Source of the DNA: an uncultured Nitrospira sp.
GTDB lineage: Bacteria; Nitrospirota; Nitrospiria; Nitrospirales; UBA8639
Assembly: GCA_902500695.1 (NCBI GenBank)
Contig: CABVRQ010000026.1
Span: 13,824-39,511 of the forward strand
Direction: 5' to 3'
DNA length: 25,688 nt
Shown here: positions 8,025 through 16,632 of the stretch, piece after piece
How the letters are laid out: every line of letters starts with the position of its first letter
How positions within the stretch are numbered: position 1 is the stretch's first letter
The notes under the pieces: generated by a model
Databases searched by the model: none
What the model was told of the DNA's origin: nothing
What the model saw: the letters and a program-made list of their open reading frames with translations, nothing else
Program-made: the position numbers and the translations under genes

Positions 8025-9221
8025 TTATCGCGCACCCTCTCCCCTAAACATGACACCAATGGTTCTCACAAGGATTCGTAAGTCCAAACATAACGAGAGA
8101 TTTTTGACATAGTAGAGATCATATTGCAATTTGACATGCGAGTCTTCCAGCGAACCGGCATACTGGAAACAGATCTGCGCCCAGCCTGAGATTCCCGGAC
8201 GAACGGTGTGTCGAAGGTCATAGTAGGGAATGGATTTGCGCAGTTCTTGCACAAAATGTGGACGCTCAGGTCGAGGGCCGACCAAGCTCATATCCCCTTT
8301 TAAGACGTTAATCAATTGAGGTAATTCATCCAATCGAAGCTTTCGAAGCCAAGCCCCCGTTTTCGTCACGCGCACATCTCCCAGGCTCGCCCACTGAATC
8401 CCTTCGGCCTCAGCATCATTCCGCATCGAACGAAATTTTAACAGGACATAGGGATATCCATGATGCCCCACTCGAGTTTGGCGATAAAAGATTGGTCCAT
8501 GGGAGTCCGATTTTACCAACAGGGCTATCAAGCCAAACAAGGGGGCCAAGGCTATGAGGCCAAGAAACGCACCAAATACATCTCCAATACGCTTGAGAAA
8601 CATAATGATCGGTTTTCGCCGGAATCCGGACGAAAAAATAAGAAAGCTTGGCTTAAGCTCGTCAATTGACAGGCGCCCACACTCGGTCTCATAGAGGCGA
8701 TGTCCATCCACCACCTCAAGACCCATGGACTTCACATCCAATAAAGAATCAAGGGGCAACGTGCCTCGACGATCTTCCACGCAGACCGCGATCATTTCAA
8801 TCTCGTTTTTTTCAGATATTTCAAACAGCTGATTGATGGTCCCAAGTACCTGGGGATTAACCAACGATGTTCCTACTAGGGAGGGATTATGCGACAAAAA
8901 TCCTTTGACATCATACCGGAAAGACTGGTCGAACACTAAGACCCGTGCCAGGGCTTGAGCCAGGGGCCCGTCCCCTAAAATGAGGACCCGCTTTTTGGTC
9001 CACCGCTTTGGGGCAAATGTAAAAAAAAACCTCCTCCATGAACTTCGCATAAAAGACCCTAGCAATCTGAGGCACCCCACCTCATCACCGACACGTTCAA
9101 AATTTCCTGTAAGCCCCTGTCCGGAGATTGGATCGAGCCTCCCTGCTTTGTCCCACACCCTGTGGTATGTATTGATGCGAGCCTCATGCTCTAGCACATG
9201 CTTCGGGGCTTTCCCCAACAT
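8025..9221 (-). CDS. Polyprenyl-phosphate sugar phosphotransferase (EpsB/WcaJ-type), N-terminally truncated
   Basis: The enzyme family transfers a sugar 1-phosphate from a nucleotide sugar to undecaprenyl phosphate, the first step of lipid-linked repeat-unit assembly. Present are a Rossmann-like CoA_binding_3 domain starting ILGDGPLAQALA (81-92), one membrane segment at about 213-236, and the catalytic Bac_transf domain with KFRSMR (262-267), LRLDELPQL (295-303) and LVGPRPER (313-320). These are intact. Relatives are usually about 450-470 residues with four or five N-terminal membrane helices; here there are 398 residues and no such helices. An in-frame TAA at 9236-9234 separates this ORF from a readable remnant of the first helix. 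The first 60 residues do not look like the family and may be scrambled leftovers. The catalytic half may still work, since the C-terminal half of such enzymes can be sufficient. Confidence 0.85.
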   Translation of the reverse strand: MLGKAPKHVLEHEARINTYHRVWDKAGRLDPISGQGLTGNFERVGDEVGCLRLLGSFMRSSWRRFFFTFAPKRWTKKRVLILGDGPLAQALARVLVFDQSFRYDVKGFLSHNPSLVGTSLVNPQVLGTINQLFEISEKNEIEMIAVCVEDRRGTLPLDSLLDVKSMGLEVVDGHRLYETECGRLSIDELKPSFLIFSSGFRRKPIIMFLKRIGDVFGAFLGLIALAPLFGLIALLVKSDSHGPIFYRQTRVGHHGYPYVLLKFRSMRNDAEAEGIQWASLGDVRVTKTGAWLRKLRLDELPQLINVLKGDMSLVGPRPERPHFVQELRKSIPYYDLRHTVRPGISGWAQICFQYAGSLEDSHVKLQYDLYYVKNLSLCLDLRILVRTIGVMFRGEGAR

Positions 9222-9233
9222 TCTGGAAGACGA

Positions 9234-9296
9234 TTAAGCAGAAATTTCAAATGAAGTCAAAAGTAAAACCACCCGTTGCCCCACCGAATCTCTCAC
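9234..9296 (-). pseudogene. Remnant of the sugar transferase N-terminal region, ended by in-frame TAA
   Basis: Reading from a GTG at 9296 gives MRDSVGQRVVLLLTSFEISA and then TAA (9236-9234). This is in the same frame as the sugar transferase ORF that restarts with ATG at 9221, only four codons after the stop. The sequence resembles the basic-then-hydrophobic start of the first helix in full-length EpsB-type transferases. A GAGGAG lies 13 bases before the GTG. The rest of the helix bundle is missing. That this is the original start of the gene is an inference. Confidence 0.45.
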
Positions 9297-9345
9297 ATTC
9301 AGCCTACTACTCCTCGTGGAATTTTCATTCCCGAAAAAAATTTCT

Positions 9346-11703
9346 CTACCCCTTGCTACCCAACGAGTAAGGAATGATGTAACTTTGCCGCACATAATAA
9401 GGCACACCTTGCGTCCAAGCATCGGTCAACACCAGTCTTGTGGGCCCTGCATGATGGATCATTTCAACAGCTTTTTGCACTGCATCCTTGGGGGTGACGC
9501 CGGACCGAACAACCATCAGGACGATTTGAGCCAATCCGCTTAAGACATTGACATCCGCCAATGGCAACACGGGGGGGGCGTCAAGAATAATAAACCGGTA
9601 TCGTGATGTCACCATCTCTAGCATAGAAGAGAGATTTTGCAACTTGGCAAGGGGAACCGGATACCGACCGACATCTCCCACCGTCATGCACCACAACGGC
9701 AAATCAGGAATTTTTTGCAGACAGGATTCCAACAATCGATCAGTTCCCGAAAAATATTCTGCAACACCTGGCGCCTGATTGAGACCTAGGACCCTGTGCA
9801 AATTCGGACATTTAAAGTCACAATCAATGATGAGGGTCGGCTCATCCAAATCCCTTGCCAGGGTATAGGCAATATTCGCAGATGTGCTGGTTTTCCCCTC
9901 TCCCTTCATGGCACTCGTGATTAACACCACCTGGTTGGAAGCACCGGGATCCAGAAGATCCAACCGGGTCGCAGCCACCCGGTATTGCTCAGCCACAATG
10001 GATTTAGGCCGCCATTTGCTCACTAAATTCAACTGAGGGAGAAACTCCTCCTGAAAGGTTTTGTGGCGGTCTCCAGAGGCCCCAATTTCGGTTTCTTCCT
10101 TATCAGTGTCAGGACCGTTCCCTTTCAACAGGGAATCGACGCATTGAGACAAGGCGAGGTGCTTCCCATTGGAACCTGTCTGAGCACCCAATTCAATTGC
10201 GACCATTTTCATCGATTTCCCATAAGCCATCTTAAAACTGGGAATGGTAGCCAGGGTGGCAAGCCCTAACGACATTTCCGCCTCCTCCGAACGTCGGAAA
10301 GTCGGCCATAACAAATCCAAAAGAAAGGCGAGTCCAAAGCCCAATCCGGTCCCTACGATAAACCCGCCCACCGCAATTAATTCCCGGGGCTTTCCCTCCG
10401 GCTTGGTCGGCAAATTGGCCGGATCTAAAATACGAAATCGCTCTCCCTTTTGTCGTTTATCAAGATTTTCCGAAATCCTGGCATTTATACGATTTTCATG
10501 CAGGCGTTGATAGTGCCTCTGGATATTCTCGTAGTCCCGTTCCAGGGCAAGCAATGCCTGCTCATGATGCGGCGTGCCTTCAAGCCGCTTCTCCAAGCTT
10601 TTCATATTTCTTGAAACATCGGCCAACTGTGATTTCAACGGAGGTAGTTGAGAATTCAATTCCTTCTTGGTGTTCAGCAGCTCGGCCAGATAGGGATCGG
10701 AAGGAATCTGTTGTCCCCCCCGCACCATGGGGCGGTTCGCCAGTTCCTGCTCGGCATCCTTGATTTGTTTTTTCAAGGAAATGATATCAGGATAGGAATC
10801 CCTGTATTCACTCGCCAACTTCGCCAATTCACGGTTCAGCTCATGTAATCGCTGACTCAGAGGATCCGCTTTCCCCGGAAGGAGGGATCCCTGGGTTTTA
10901 GCCACCATCCCGGGGTTCGCCTCATAATCTAAAATGGTTTTTTCCAAGAGGTCCAACCGGGTATTGATGGAATTCATGGAATCCTGAATCCGGGTTTTTT
11001 CGAGTTGCAATCGATCGAGCGTCCTAAAATTCGCCTCTAATTGGGCAGGCAACTCTCCGACATACTTCATCCTATATTCCGACAGGGCCTTTTCTTTTTG
11101 ATCTAAAGCTTCTTTTGCCGAAACAAGCTCCTGGTCCAAAAACTCCATCGCCCCTTCAATAAATTGTTCGCGAATCTTGATATTTTCATCGATATACTGA
11201 GAGGCCAACCTGGCCGTCACTTTCATGGCCACCTTCGGATCACGGTGTGCAAATGATATGTTAAAAGCCTCGATTTGCCCACCACTCCCCTTCGTTTCAA
11301 TCTTAATGTTTGTGCGTAACCCCTCAATCACCCCCTCATACCCTCTGGCTTTAATATCGTCAGAATATAAGTGAAATTCTTCTATAATCTTCAGTAAACT
11401 GGTTCGGCTCAACACCTGCTGTGTCATGGTGGACACTCGGTCCGCAGTACTGCCTCCGACCACCGACGAGACATATTTTTCAGGAATTTTTTGTTGTTCA
11501 ATGAGAATGACCGTTTCGGATCGATACATATCCACTTTCAGCCAAGCCAGAGTCCCACCAATGGCTATCCCCAGTATGACAAAACTTAGAATCAACCACT
11601 TTCGTCGAACAGCCAAGTCCCAAAAATCTTTGAGATATTTTTGGATGACAAGTGCAGGATCGGTATTGTTATGCGCTGCAGTAGTACCAGACATGGAACC
11701 CAT
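9346..11703 (-). CDS. Wzc-type polysaccharide co-polymerase with tyrosine kinase domain
   Basis: A 785-residue inner-membrane protein that sets polysaccharide chain length and cycles through autophosphorylation. A Wzz domain follows the first membrane helix (about 36-56). Long coiled-coil periplasmic arms run about 180-420, the GNVR region follows, and the second helix is at about 442-464. The cytoplasmic BY-kinase has Walker A SAMKGEGKT (597-605), Walker A' LIIDCDF (Asp627, Asp629) and Walker B FIILDAPP (Asp708). The C-terminal tail has a tyrosine cluster (Tyr769, 770, 775, 779), the usual autophosphorylation site. A linker of about 120 residues (470-590) between the second helix and kinase is long. 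AGAAGGA six bases before the ATG supports this start. It sits 67 bases after the second export gene and would work with the export proteins in the same complex. Confidence 0.93.
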   Translation of the reverse strand: MGSMSGTTAAHNNTDPALVIQKYLKDFWDLAVRRKWLILSFVILGIAIGGTLAWLKVDMYRSETVILIEQQKIPEKYVSSVVGGSTADRVSTMTQQVLSRTSLLKIIEEFHLYSDDIKARGYEGVIEGLRTNIKIETKGSGGQIEAFNISFAHRDPKVAMKVTARLASQYIDENIKIREQFIEGAMEFLDQELVSAKEALDQKEKALSEYRMKYVGELPAQLEANFRTLDRLQLEKTRIQDSMNSINTRLDLLEKTILDYEANPGMVAKTQGSLLPGKADPLSQRLHELNRELAKLASEYRDSYPDIISLKKQIKDAEQELANRPMVRGGQQIPSDPYLAELLNTKKELNSQLPPLKSQLADVSRNMKSLEKRLEGTPHHEQALLALERDYENIQRHYQRLHENRINARISENLDKRQKGERFRILDPANLPTKPEGKPRELIAVGGFIVGTGLGFGLAFLLDLLWPTFRRSEEAEMSLGLATLATIPSFKMAYGKSMKMVAIELGAQTGSNGKHLALSQCVDSLLKGNGPDTDKEETEIGASGDRHKTFQEEFLPQLNLVSKWRPKSIVAEQYRVAATRLDLLDPGASNQVVLITSAMKGEGKTSTSANIAYTLARDLDEPTLIIDCDFKCPNLHRVLGLNQAPGVAEYFSGTDRLLESCLQKIPDLPLWCMTVGDVGRYPVPLAKLQNLSSMLEMVTSRYRFIILDAPPVLPLADVNVLSGLAQIVLMVVRSGVTPKDAVQKAVEMIHHAGPTRLVLTDAWTQGVPYYVRQSYIIPYSLGSKG

Positions 11704-11770
11704 GATATTCCTTCTATTGCGAGATCCCAGAATCTACCTGGCTAATCCGGTTTTTAAGCGGCATTTCGAT

Positions 11771-12382
11771 TTACGGGACGATGACCGTATCCCCGGACCT
11801 GAGGGTGATGTTATACACTCCCCCATCCTCCGAAATAAGATCTGAATATCGAAGCGGGATCCGTGTTTCTGTGACATGACCCTTCTCATCTTTTTCCGTG
11901 CGAACGACTATGATGTTATTTCGGGAAGCGAATTGGGTAAATCCACCGGCTAAAGACATGGCCTGGAGAATCGTCGTATAGGATTTCAGTGGCAATTTCC
12001 CTGGCTTGACCACTTCTCCAACTACGAAGATATAGTAGCTATTCACCTCAATCACATTCACCGACACAGAAGGATTTTCTTTTACTGCCTTGAATTTTTC
12101 TGCAATTTTTTTGGCGACTTGATCAGCCGTCAATCCGCTGGCTACCACATCACCGATTAAGGCTAAAGAAATTTTTCCGTCCGGCCGGATCACGACCTGC
12201 CTCGATAGGTCAGGGTTTTTCCAGACGATCACTTCAATGACATCTTCAGGACCCAATACAAAGCCCTCTTCAGGGTGGCCTGGTGAAACAACCACGTCAG
12301 GTTTTAAACACCCCATACAGGCCAGAAAACCCATCAGGAGAATACACACCTTGCTACCTGTGGATGGAAAAGTATTCCTCAT
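11771..12382 (-). CDS. Polysaccharide export lipoprotein (Wza-type, PEP-CTERM-associated family)
   Basis: A 203-residue lipoprotein. The signal peptide ends in a lipobox at LACMGC, so the mature protein would start with the lipidated Cys near residue 25. The Poly_export domain begins LGPEDVIEVIVWKNPDLSR and continues VRPDGKISLALIGDV. One SLBB-like module follows (VVGEVVKPGKLPL to the C-terminus, ending SGDTVIVP). The short length fits the PEP-CTERM-linked export subfamily rather than full Wza (about 380 residues). It would form the periplasmic or outer-membrane part of the export channel. A GAGGT directly before ATATG supports the start. It lies 30 bases after a close paralogue. Confidence 0.9.
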   Translation of the reverse strand: MRNTFPSTGSKVCILLMGFLACMGCLKPDVVVSPGHPEEGFVLGPEDVIEVIVWKNPDLSRQVVIRPDGKISLALIGDVVASGLTADQVAKKIAEKFKAVKENPSVSVNVIEVNSYYIFVVGEVVKPGKLPLKSYTTILQAMSLAGGFTQFASRNNIIVVRTEKDEKGHVTETRIPLRYSDLISEDGGVYNITLRSGDTVIVP

Positions 12383-12412
12383 ATGACCTCAATCAGACTA
12401 AAAAATGAGTGT

Positions 12413-13087
12413 TTACGGAATCAGGACCATGGTCTCAGAAGGTACGACAATCGTATCTCCGGGCTTTAACTCAACATTGTCAGCTCCCCGCAAAATAATA
12501 TCATCGTAACTGACCACCAATTTCTGGGGTGCTTCGCTATCCATTCCCAATCGAAAAATGGTAATCCGACTCCGTACGGCATCCGGCGCCATTCCCCCCG
12601 CTAAGGTAATGGCTTGGATGAGTGTTGTTCGGCTTAACAAGGGTAATTTTCCAATTTTTCCGACGGCTCCCTGCACATAAAAGTAATAGCTATTCACCGC
12701 CTTGACCACAATGGCCACTGTCGGATTTTCCTTATAGGACTTGAGCTTTTGCGTAATATCATCGCGAAGTTCAGAGGTCGAGCGCCCCACTGCTTTCACA
12801 TCCCCAATCAGTGGCAACGAAATTTTCCCATCCGGACGAACCATCACCTCTCTTGACAAATCGGGGTTGCGCCAAACACTGATTTCCAAAATGTCTTCCG
12901 GGCCAATGATGTAATCATCGATCACAATTAAGGCCCTTTTTTCGGCACGGCTTTCGGCTCGTTTCGCCTCTTCGGATATTGCGCCCACGTTTGAATCAGC
13001 ACAAGCCAACCCGGTCAAGTTTAGAGTTAACAAACCTGTTACCAGAAAAACGACCTGGACACCCCTACGATACACACTCTCCATCAT
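12413..13087 (-). CDS. Polysaccharide export protein, tandem paralogue (Wza-type)
   Basis: A 224-residue exported protein and first gene of the export set. It carries the same signatures as its neighbour: IGPEDILEISVWRNPDLSRE and VRPDGKISLPLIGDV, then an SLBB-like segment (VQGAVGKIGKLPL) and the ending KPGDTIVVPSETMVLIP. The N-terminus has a hydrophobic signal (VVFLVTGLLTLNLTGLACA). The Cys in GLAC is not in a good lipobox, so ordinary signal-peptidase cleavage is as likely as lipidation, unlike the neighbour with a clean LACMGC-type site. About 30 residues lie between signal and domain. GAGG a few bases before ATGATG supports the start. The pair probably arose by duplication and may form different parts of one export channel. 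Confidence 0.88.
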   Translation of the reverse strand: MMESVYRRGVQVVFLVTGLLTLNLTGLACADSNVGAISEEAKRAESRAEKRALIVIDDYIIGPEDILEISVWRNPDLSREVMVRPDGKISLPLIGDVKAVGRSTSELRDDITQKLKSYKENPTVAIVVKAVNSYYFYVQGAVGKIGKLPLLSRTTLIQAITLAGGMAPDAVRSRITIFRLGMDSEAPQKLVVSYDDIILRGADNVELKPGDTIVVPSETMVLIP

Positions 13088-13604
13088 AACTCACCTCATT
13101 CCCCGTGAAAGATCCCCAAACACACTTGTTAGATAAGCTTTGCCCGTTTCTTCAACGCAATGGCCTTAACGGTATCATTCGGCCAGATTCGTAGAGGAAA
13201 CTTGCCACCGATCGTTCATAGACCACGTCATTTTTCCGACTTCTCAGCTTGATCAACCGGATTGGGTCACATACAGAAATCGCTCGTTAAACTATCAATC
13301 GGTGGGCAGAGGATGAAAATTAAATACTAATAATTGATAATCTTTCATTTGTGTGACTCACAGACATGATGGCCATGGGCCTGAGAAAAGAAAATCCAAA
13401 AGAAGTCACCGGTGCCTTGAAGACCAAACGGAGGATTGACTTCTCCCAACGTACAATTGGACACAGAACGTGTCCTATGGAACTTTTCTGTAGGTCTAGA
13501 TCAGAATCTTAGGTAGAACACTGTGAAGGATAACTTAGAAAGGACGAGGCATGAAGATGCGCAGAAAATTGACTGAAGAGAGATCTGGCCAATGATAGAA
13601 TATT
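13088..13604. other. 517-base intergenic region upstream of the export genes
   Basis: No gene is supported. It must hold the promoter for the leftward exopolysaccharide genes, but I found neither a good -35/-10 pair nor a sigma-54 GG-N10-GC site on the minus strand. The part at 13318-13350 is strongly AT-rich. A short inverted repeat GGACAC-AGAAC-GTGTCC lies at 13459-13475. A 14-codon ATG reading at 13551 after AAAGGACGAGG looks accidental. Confidence 0.4.
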
Positions 13605-13681
13605 TGGTGCCCCCGACACGAATTGAACGTGCGACCCGCGGTTTAGGAAACCGCTGCTCTATCCGACTGAGCTACGGGGGC
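13605..13681 (-). tRNA. tRNA-Arg (anticodon CCU), CCA encoded
   Basis: Read on the minus strand from 13681, all arms of a 77-nt tRNA fit. The acceptor stem GCCCCCG pairs with CGGGGGC. The D arm is GCTC/GAGC. The anticodon stem GCGGT/ACCGC encloses the loop TTCCTAA, giving anticodon CCT. A 5-bp T stem GCACG/CGTGT encloses the loop TTCAATT. Discriminator A and a genomic CCA close the 3' end. It reads AGG arginine codons. It stands alone between the exopolysaccharide locus and the radical SAM gene. No integration remnant is visible next to it. Confidence 0.95.
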
Positions 13682-13835
13682 AACAAGTCTTATGTTAAAA
13701 AGCAATGGTTTTCATCTACAATCCTGGAGTGCCATATATTTATACCAGAATCTCCAGATGGTACACAGTAGACGTGAAAGGGTACCCTTTTTACCTAGTG
13801 AGAACAAGAGGACCCAGCGTATTCTTTGACCTGAC

Positions 13836-14864
13836 ATGAAACCGATCTCCAATCCCCAAAATCCTTTTGTTCCGGAAGTCCGCGATCGACTGGAGCCGCC
13901 TGCACCCGTGACTCCGGACATCTACGAAGAAACGGTGAAGACCATTCTCAGTCACAATACCAGCCCCGACCTCCCCTTTCGATGGAGCGTGAATCCCTAT
14001 CGAGGGTGCTTTCATGCCTGTGCCTATTGTTATGCACGCCCCACCCACGAATACTGGGGGTTTGGATCCGGAACGGACTTCGAATCCAAACTGGTCGTCA
14101 AGGTGAATGCCCCGGCAAAGCTTCAAGAATCCTTGAACAGACGATCCTGGCAAGGGGAATTGATTGTCTTTTCAGGAAATACCGATCCTTACCAACCTCT
14201 AGAGGCCACATACAAACTCACCCGATCATGTCTACAAGTCTGCGCAGAATTCCAGAATCCCGTCGGACTCATTACGAAATCAGCCCTCATCGTGCGAGAT
14301 ATTGAGGTGCTGCAAGAGTTGCGTGACAAGGCATGGGTGCGGGTTTATTTGAGTATTCCCTTTGCATCAGATGACATTGCACGGAAGGTTGAACCGCAAG
14401 CCCCCTCAATTTCGAAACGGTTTGAGACATTAGAATTCTTGTCAAAAGCCGGGATTTCAACCGCAGTCTCGATTGCCCCTGTGATTCCAGGATTAAATGA
14501 ACACGACATTCCACAGATTTTATCCCGAGCCCGGGATGCCGGAGCCCAACATGCCGCCTATATCCTGCTTCGTCTCAACGACAACGTGGAACAGGTGTTC
14601 GTTGAACGGATGACATACCATTTCCCCGATCGAATCCAAAAAATCCTCGCTCGCCTCAAAGAGGTTCGGGAAGGGCAGGTCGGAGAACGCACCTTTTTCA
14701 AACGCCATGTGGGTGAGGGGAAAACGTGGGATGTCATTGCCCAACTATTCGAGACCGCCTACCGGAAACAGGGTTTTCAGGACAGGTCCGATACCCCCAT
14801 TCCCTCGACCTTTCGACGGCCCGGACCCACACAACTCTCTTTGTTTGAAGATCCTCCCTGCTAA
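13836..14864 (+). CDS. PA0069-family radical SAM protein (SplB-like)
   Basis: A 342-residue radical SAM enzyme related to spore photoproduct lyase (COG1533). The [4Fe-4S] cluster motif is CFHACAYC (Cys58, Cys62, Cys65) within the family signature NPYRGCFHACAYCYARPTHE. The next blocks also match the family: GTDFESKLVVK, then VFSGNTDPYQPLEATYKLTR, then ITKSALIVRDIEVL. The N-terminal stretch NPQNPFVP leads into it. The protein is soluble with no signal peptide. Its substrate is not known for this branch, and the DNA-repair label used in databases is by homology only. It stands alone 154 bases after the tRNA; no strong ribosome site precedes the ATG. The stop is followed by 106 bases before the TPR gene. 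Confidence 0.9.
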   Translation: MKPISNPQNPFVPEVRDRLEPPAPVTPDIYEETVKTILSHNTSPDLPFRWSVNPYRGCFHACAYCYARPTHEYWGFGSGTDFESKLVVKVNAPAKLQESLNRRSWQGELIVFSGNTDPYQPLEATYKLTRSCLQVCAEFQNPVGLITKSALIVRDIEVLQELRDKAWVRVYLSIPFASDDIARKVEPQAPSISKRFETLEFLSKAGISTAVSIAPVIPGLNEHDIPQILSRARDAGAQHAAYILLRLNDNVEQVFVERMTYHFPDRIQKILARLKEVREGQVGERTFFKRHVGEGKTWDVIAQLFETAYRKQGFQDRSDTPIPSTFRRPGPTQLSLFEDPPC

Positions 14865-14970
14865 CCCCATCAGCCGACAAGTGGTTTGGCAAGACCCTGA
14901 GTCCTTCAGTACAATCCTTCTCTGACAATTTTTGCTTGCTCACTCAAAACCAAAGGACACACCCCATCTC

Positions 14971-16209
14971 ATGATTCTTTCCTATTATGATCGGCCCTCA
15001 CCTCTTTGGCGGTGCCTGGCATTCACCCTGCTCACCATCACTCTTATCGGATGCAGCGAAGACAAAACGCCCTGGCAACTCCACACGGAACAAGGCACGA
15101 CCCTCATGGAACAAGGGAAGTTTCCGGAAGCTGAGCAGGAACTCCAGGCGGCGCTCGAACTGGCAGAACAGTTCGAAGGCCAGGACCCTCGCCTTACCCA
15201 GTCCATCACCAATCTCGCGATTCTACATAATGCGAAAGGTGAGCCGGAACAGGCTGAAACCATGCTTTTGAAAGCTGTGGCCATTCAAGAACAAGGCCCC
15301 AAACCTCAATCGGCCGAATTAGCCGCCAGCCTCAGTAATCTTGGCGCATTGTATGTCACCCAACAGAAATTCGACCAGGCTCAAACCTCATTTGAACGAG
15401 CCTTGGCCGTTCGGGAACAGGCACTGGGCCCTGATAACCCGGAGGTCATCCGTGACCTGGAGAACCTGGCCGCACTCTTTGTCCGGCAATCCCACTATGC
15501 CCAGGCGGAACCCTATCTGAAGCGAGTCCTCGACAGTCGGGAAAGAACCGCAGGGCCGGAAGCGCCTGAACTCATTGAGCCACTTAATAATCTCGCGCTC
15601 CTACATCGAGCCCAGGAACAGTACGACCAGGCAGAGGCGTTATTACTCCGGGCCTTAGCCCTCAAAGAGAAGCAAATTGGCCCCACCAACCCTCATCTCC
15701 TTGGAGGCTTGAATAATCTCGCGCTGCTTTACAGTACGGCTAAACAATTTCCACAGGCGACGCCTGTATTGGAACGAATGCTGACTATTAGCGAAGAGGG
15801 GTTTGGCAAGGAACACCCCCGGGTTGCCATTATCCTCAATCAATTGGGAGAAATTCACAGACTACAGTCCCAACCCGAGCAAGCCATCCCCTTGATCCAG
15901 CGCGCCATTGCCATTATAGAAAAAGCAGAAGGACCGGAACACTCAAGCCTGACCGGCCCTCTCAATAATTTAGCGCTACTGTATGTCACTACAGGACAAT
16001 ATGAAAAAGCTGACCCCCTGTTTCAACGAACCATCACCCTCACGGAACAGACCATGGGGAAAGACCATTTCCGGGTCGAACGAGCACTCAGAAATTACAC
16101 CGCCCTTTTACGAAAAATGGGTCGTACCGAAGACGCCGTCACGCAGGAAACCCGGGCCAATGCCATTCACGAAAAAAATAATCCTCCAGTAACTTCTTCT
16201 CCGGGCTAA
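14971..16209 (+). CDS. TPR-repeat lipoprotein (kinesin-light-chain-type repeats)
   Basis: From the ATG at 14971 this is 412 residues. The signal peptide ends in lipobox LIGC (Cys28). A longer reading from TTG at 14932 would put 13 polar residues ahead and is less likely. The rest is built of about eight 42-residue tetratricopeptide repeats of the TPR_12 type, with cores like LNNLALLY and QAEPLLLRALAL and linkers like GPEHPS. The period shows in the DNA as 126 bases: AATAATCTCGCGCT begins at 15586 and 15712, with a variant at 15964. Such proteins are protein-binding scaffolds; partner and role are unknown. It is probably anchored to a membrane and faces the periplasm. Confidence 0.88.
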   Translation: MILSYYDRPSPLWRCLAFTLLTITLIGCSEDKTPWQLHTEQGTTLMEQGKFPEAEQELQAALELAEQFEGQDPRLTQSITNLAILHNAKGEPEQAETMLLKAVAIQEQGPKPQSAELAASLSNLGALYVTQQKFDQAQTSFERALAVREQALGPDNPEVIRDLENLAALFVRQSHYAQAEPYLKRVLDSRERTAGPEAPELIEPLNNLALLHRAQEQYDQAEALLLRALALKEKQIGPTNPHLLGGLNNLALLYSTAKQFPQATPVLERMLTISEEGFGKEHPRVAIILNQLGEIHRLQSQPEQAIPLIQRAIAIIEKAEGPEHSSLTGPLNNLALLYVTTGQYEKADPLFQRTITLTEQTMGKDHFRVERALRNYTALLRKMGRTEDAVTQETRANAIHEKNNPPVTSSPG

Positions 16210-16287
16210 CCCATCATCCTCCACACATTCGTGACCCGGACCTTCACCCTCAGCGGATTCTGACCATCTCCCTGCCCTTCCCCACAT

Positions 16288-16313
16288 CGATGCGTCCCGT
16301 AAGGGGCGCATCG
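16288..16313. terminator. Perfect 11-bp hairpin with GTAA loop after the TPR gene
   Basis: CGATGCGTCCC (16288-16298) and GGGGCGCATCG (16303-16313) pair over 11 bp with one G-T pair around a GTAA tetraloop. It lies 79 bases after the TPR stop. No T-run follows on either strand, so it is either a non-canonical terminator or an RNA-stabilising element. The rest of 16210-16632 shows no gene. Confidence 0.45.
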
Positions 16314-16632
16314 TGACGCCTGTCTAGACCCCATCCGCAACGATATGGTCATCACCAGGTACCCCCAATCCCATGTAAGGTGCGCCAGACCTGAAATATG
16401 TGGAAAAAGATAATCCCCAAAATTATTTCCTTTAAGCAGGATACGTCGGGAACCGAACAGAGTCTAGAGAGGATTCACTTCTCGAATGTCAGGGTGACTC
16501 TGTCGCCTACCAAAATGTGATGCGGCGTAAGGATACAGACAAAGAACAGCATTGCATTCTCTGACATAACCAATACTGGCCCGTGAGAGGGTAGTGGTTC
16601 TGATGATGTGATAGAAGAAGGAGACACGGGGG

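Noticed and set aside
13551..13595. 14-codon ATG frame after AAAGGACGAGG near the tRNA
   Set aside because: Too short, composition unremarkable and no context; likely chance.
13719..13734. TGGCAC on the minus strand resembling a sigma-54 -24 box
   Set aside because: The -12 GC is not at the required 10-base spacing after GG, and no fitting gene follows at once except the tRNA.
15586..16100. Regular 126-base periodicity, considered as a CRISPR or tandem array
   Set aside because: The period is 42 codons of TPR repeats in an intact frame, with diverged units; it is protein-level repetition.
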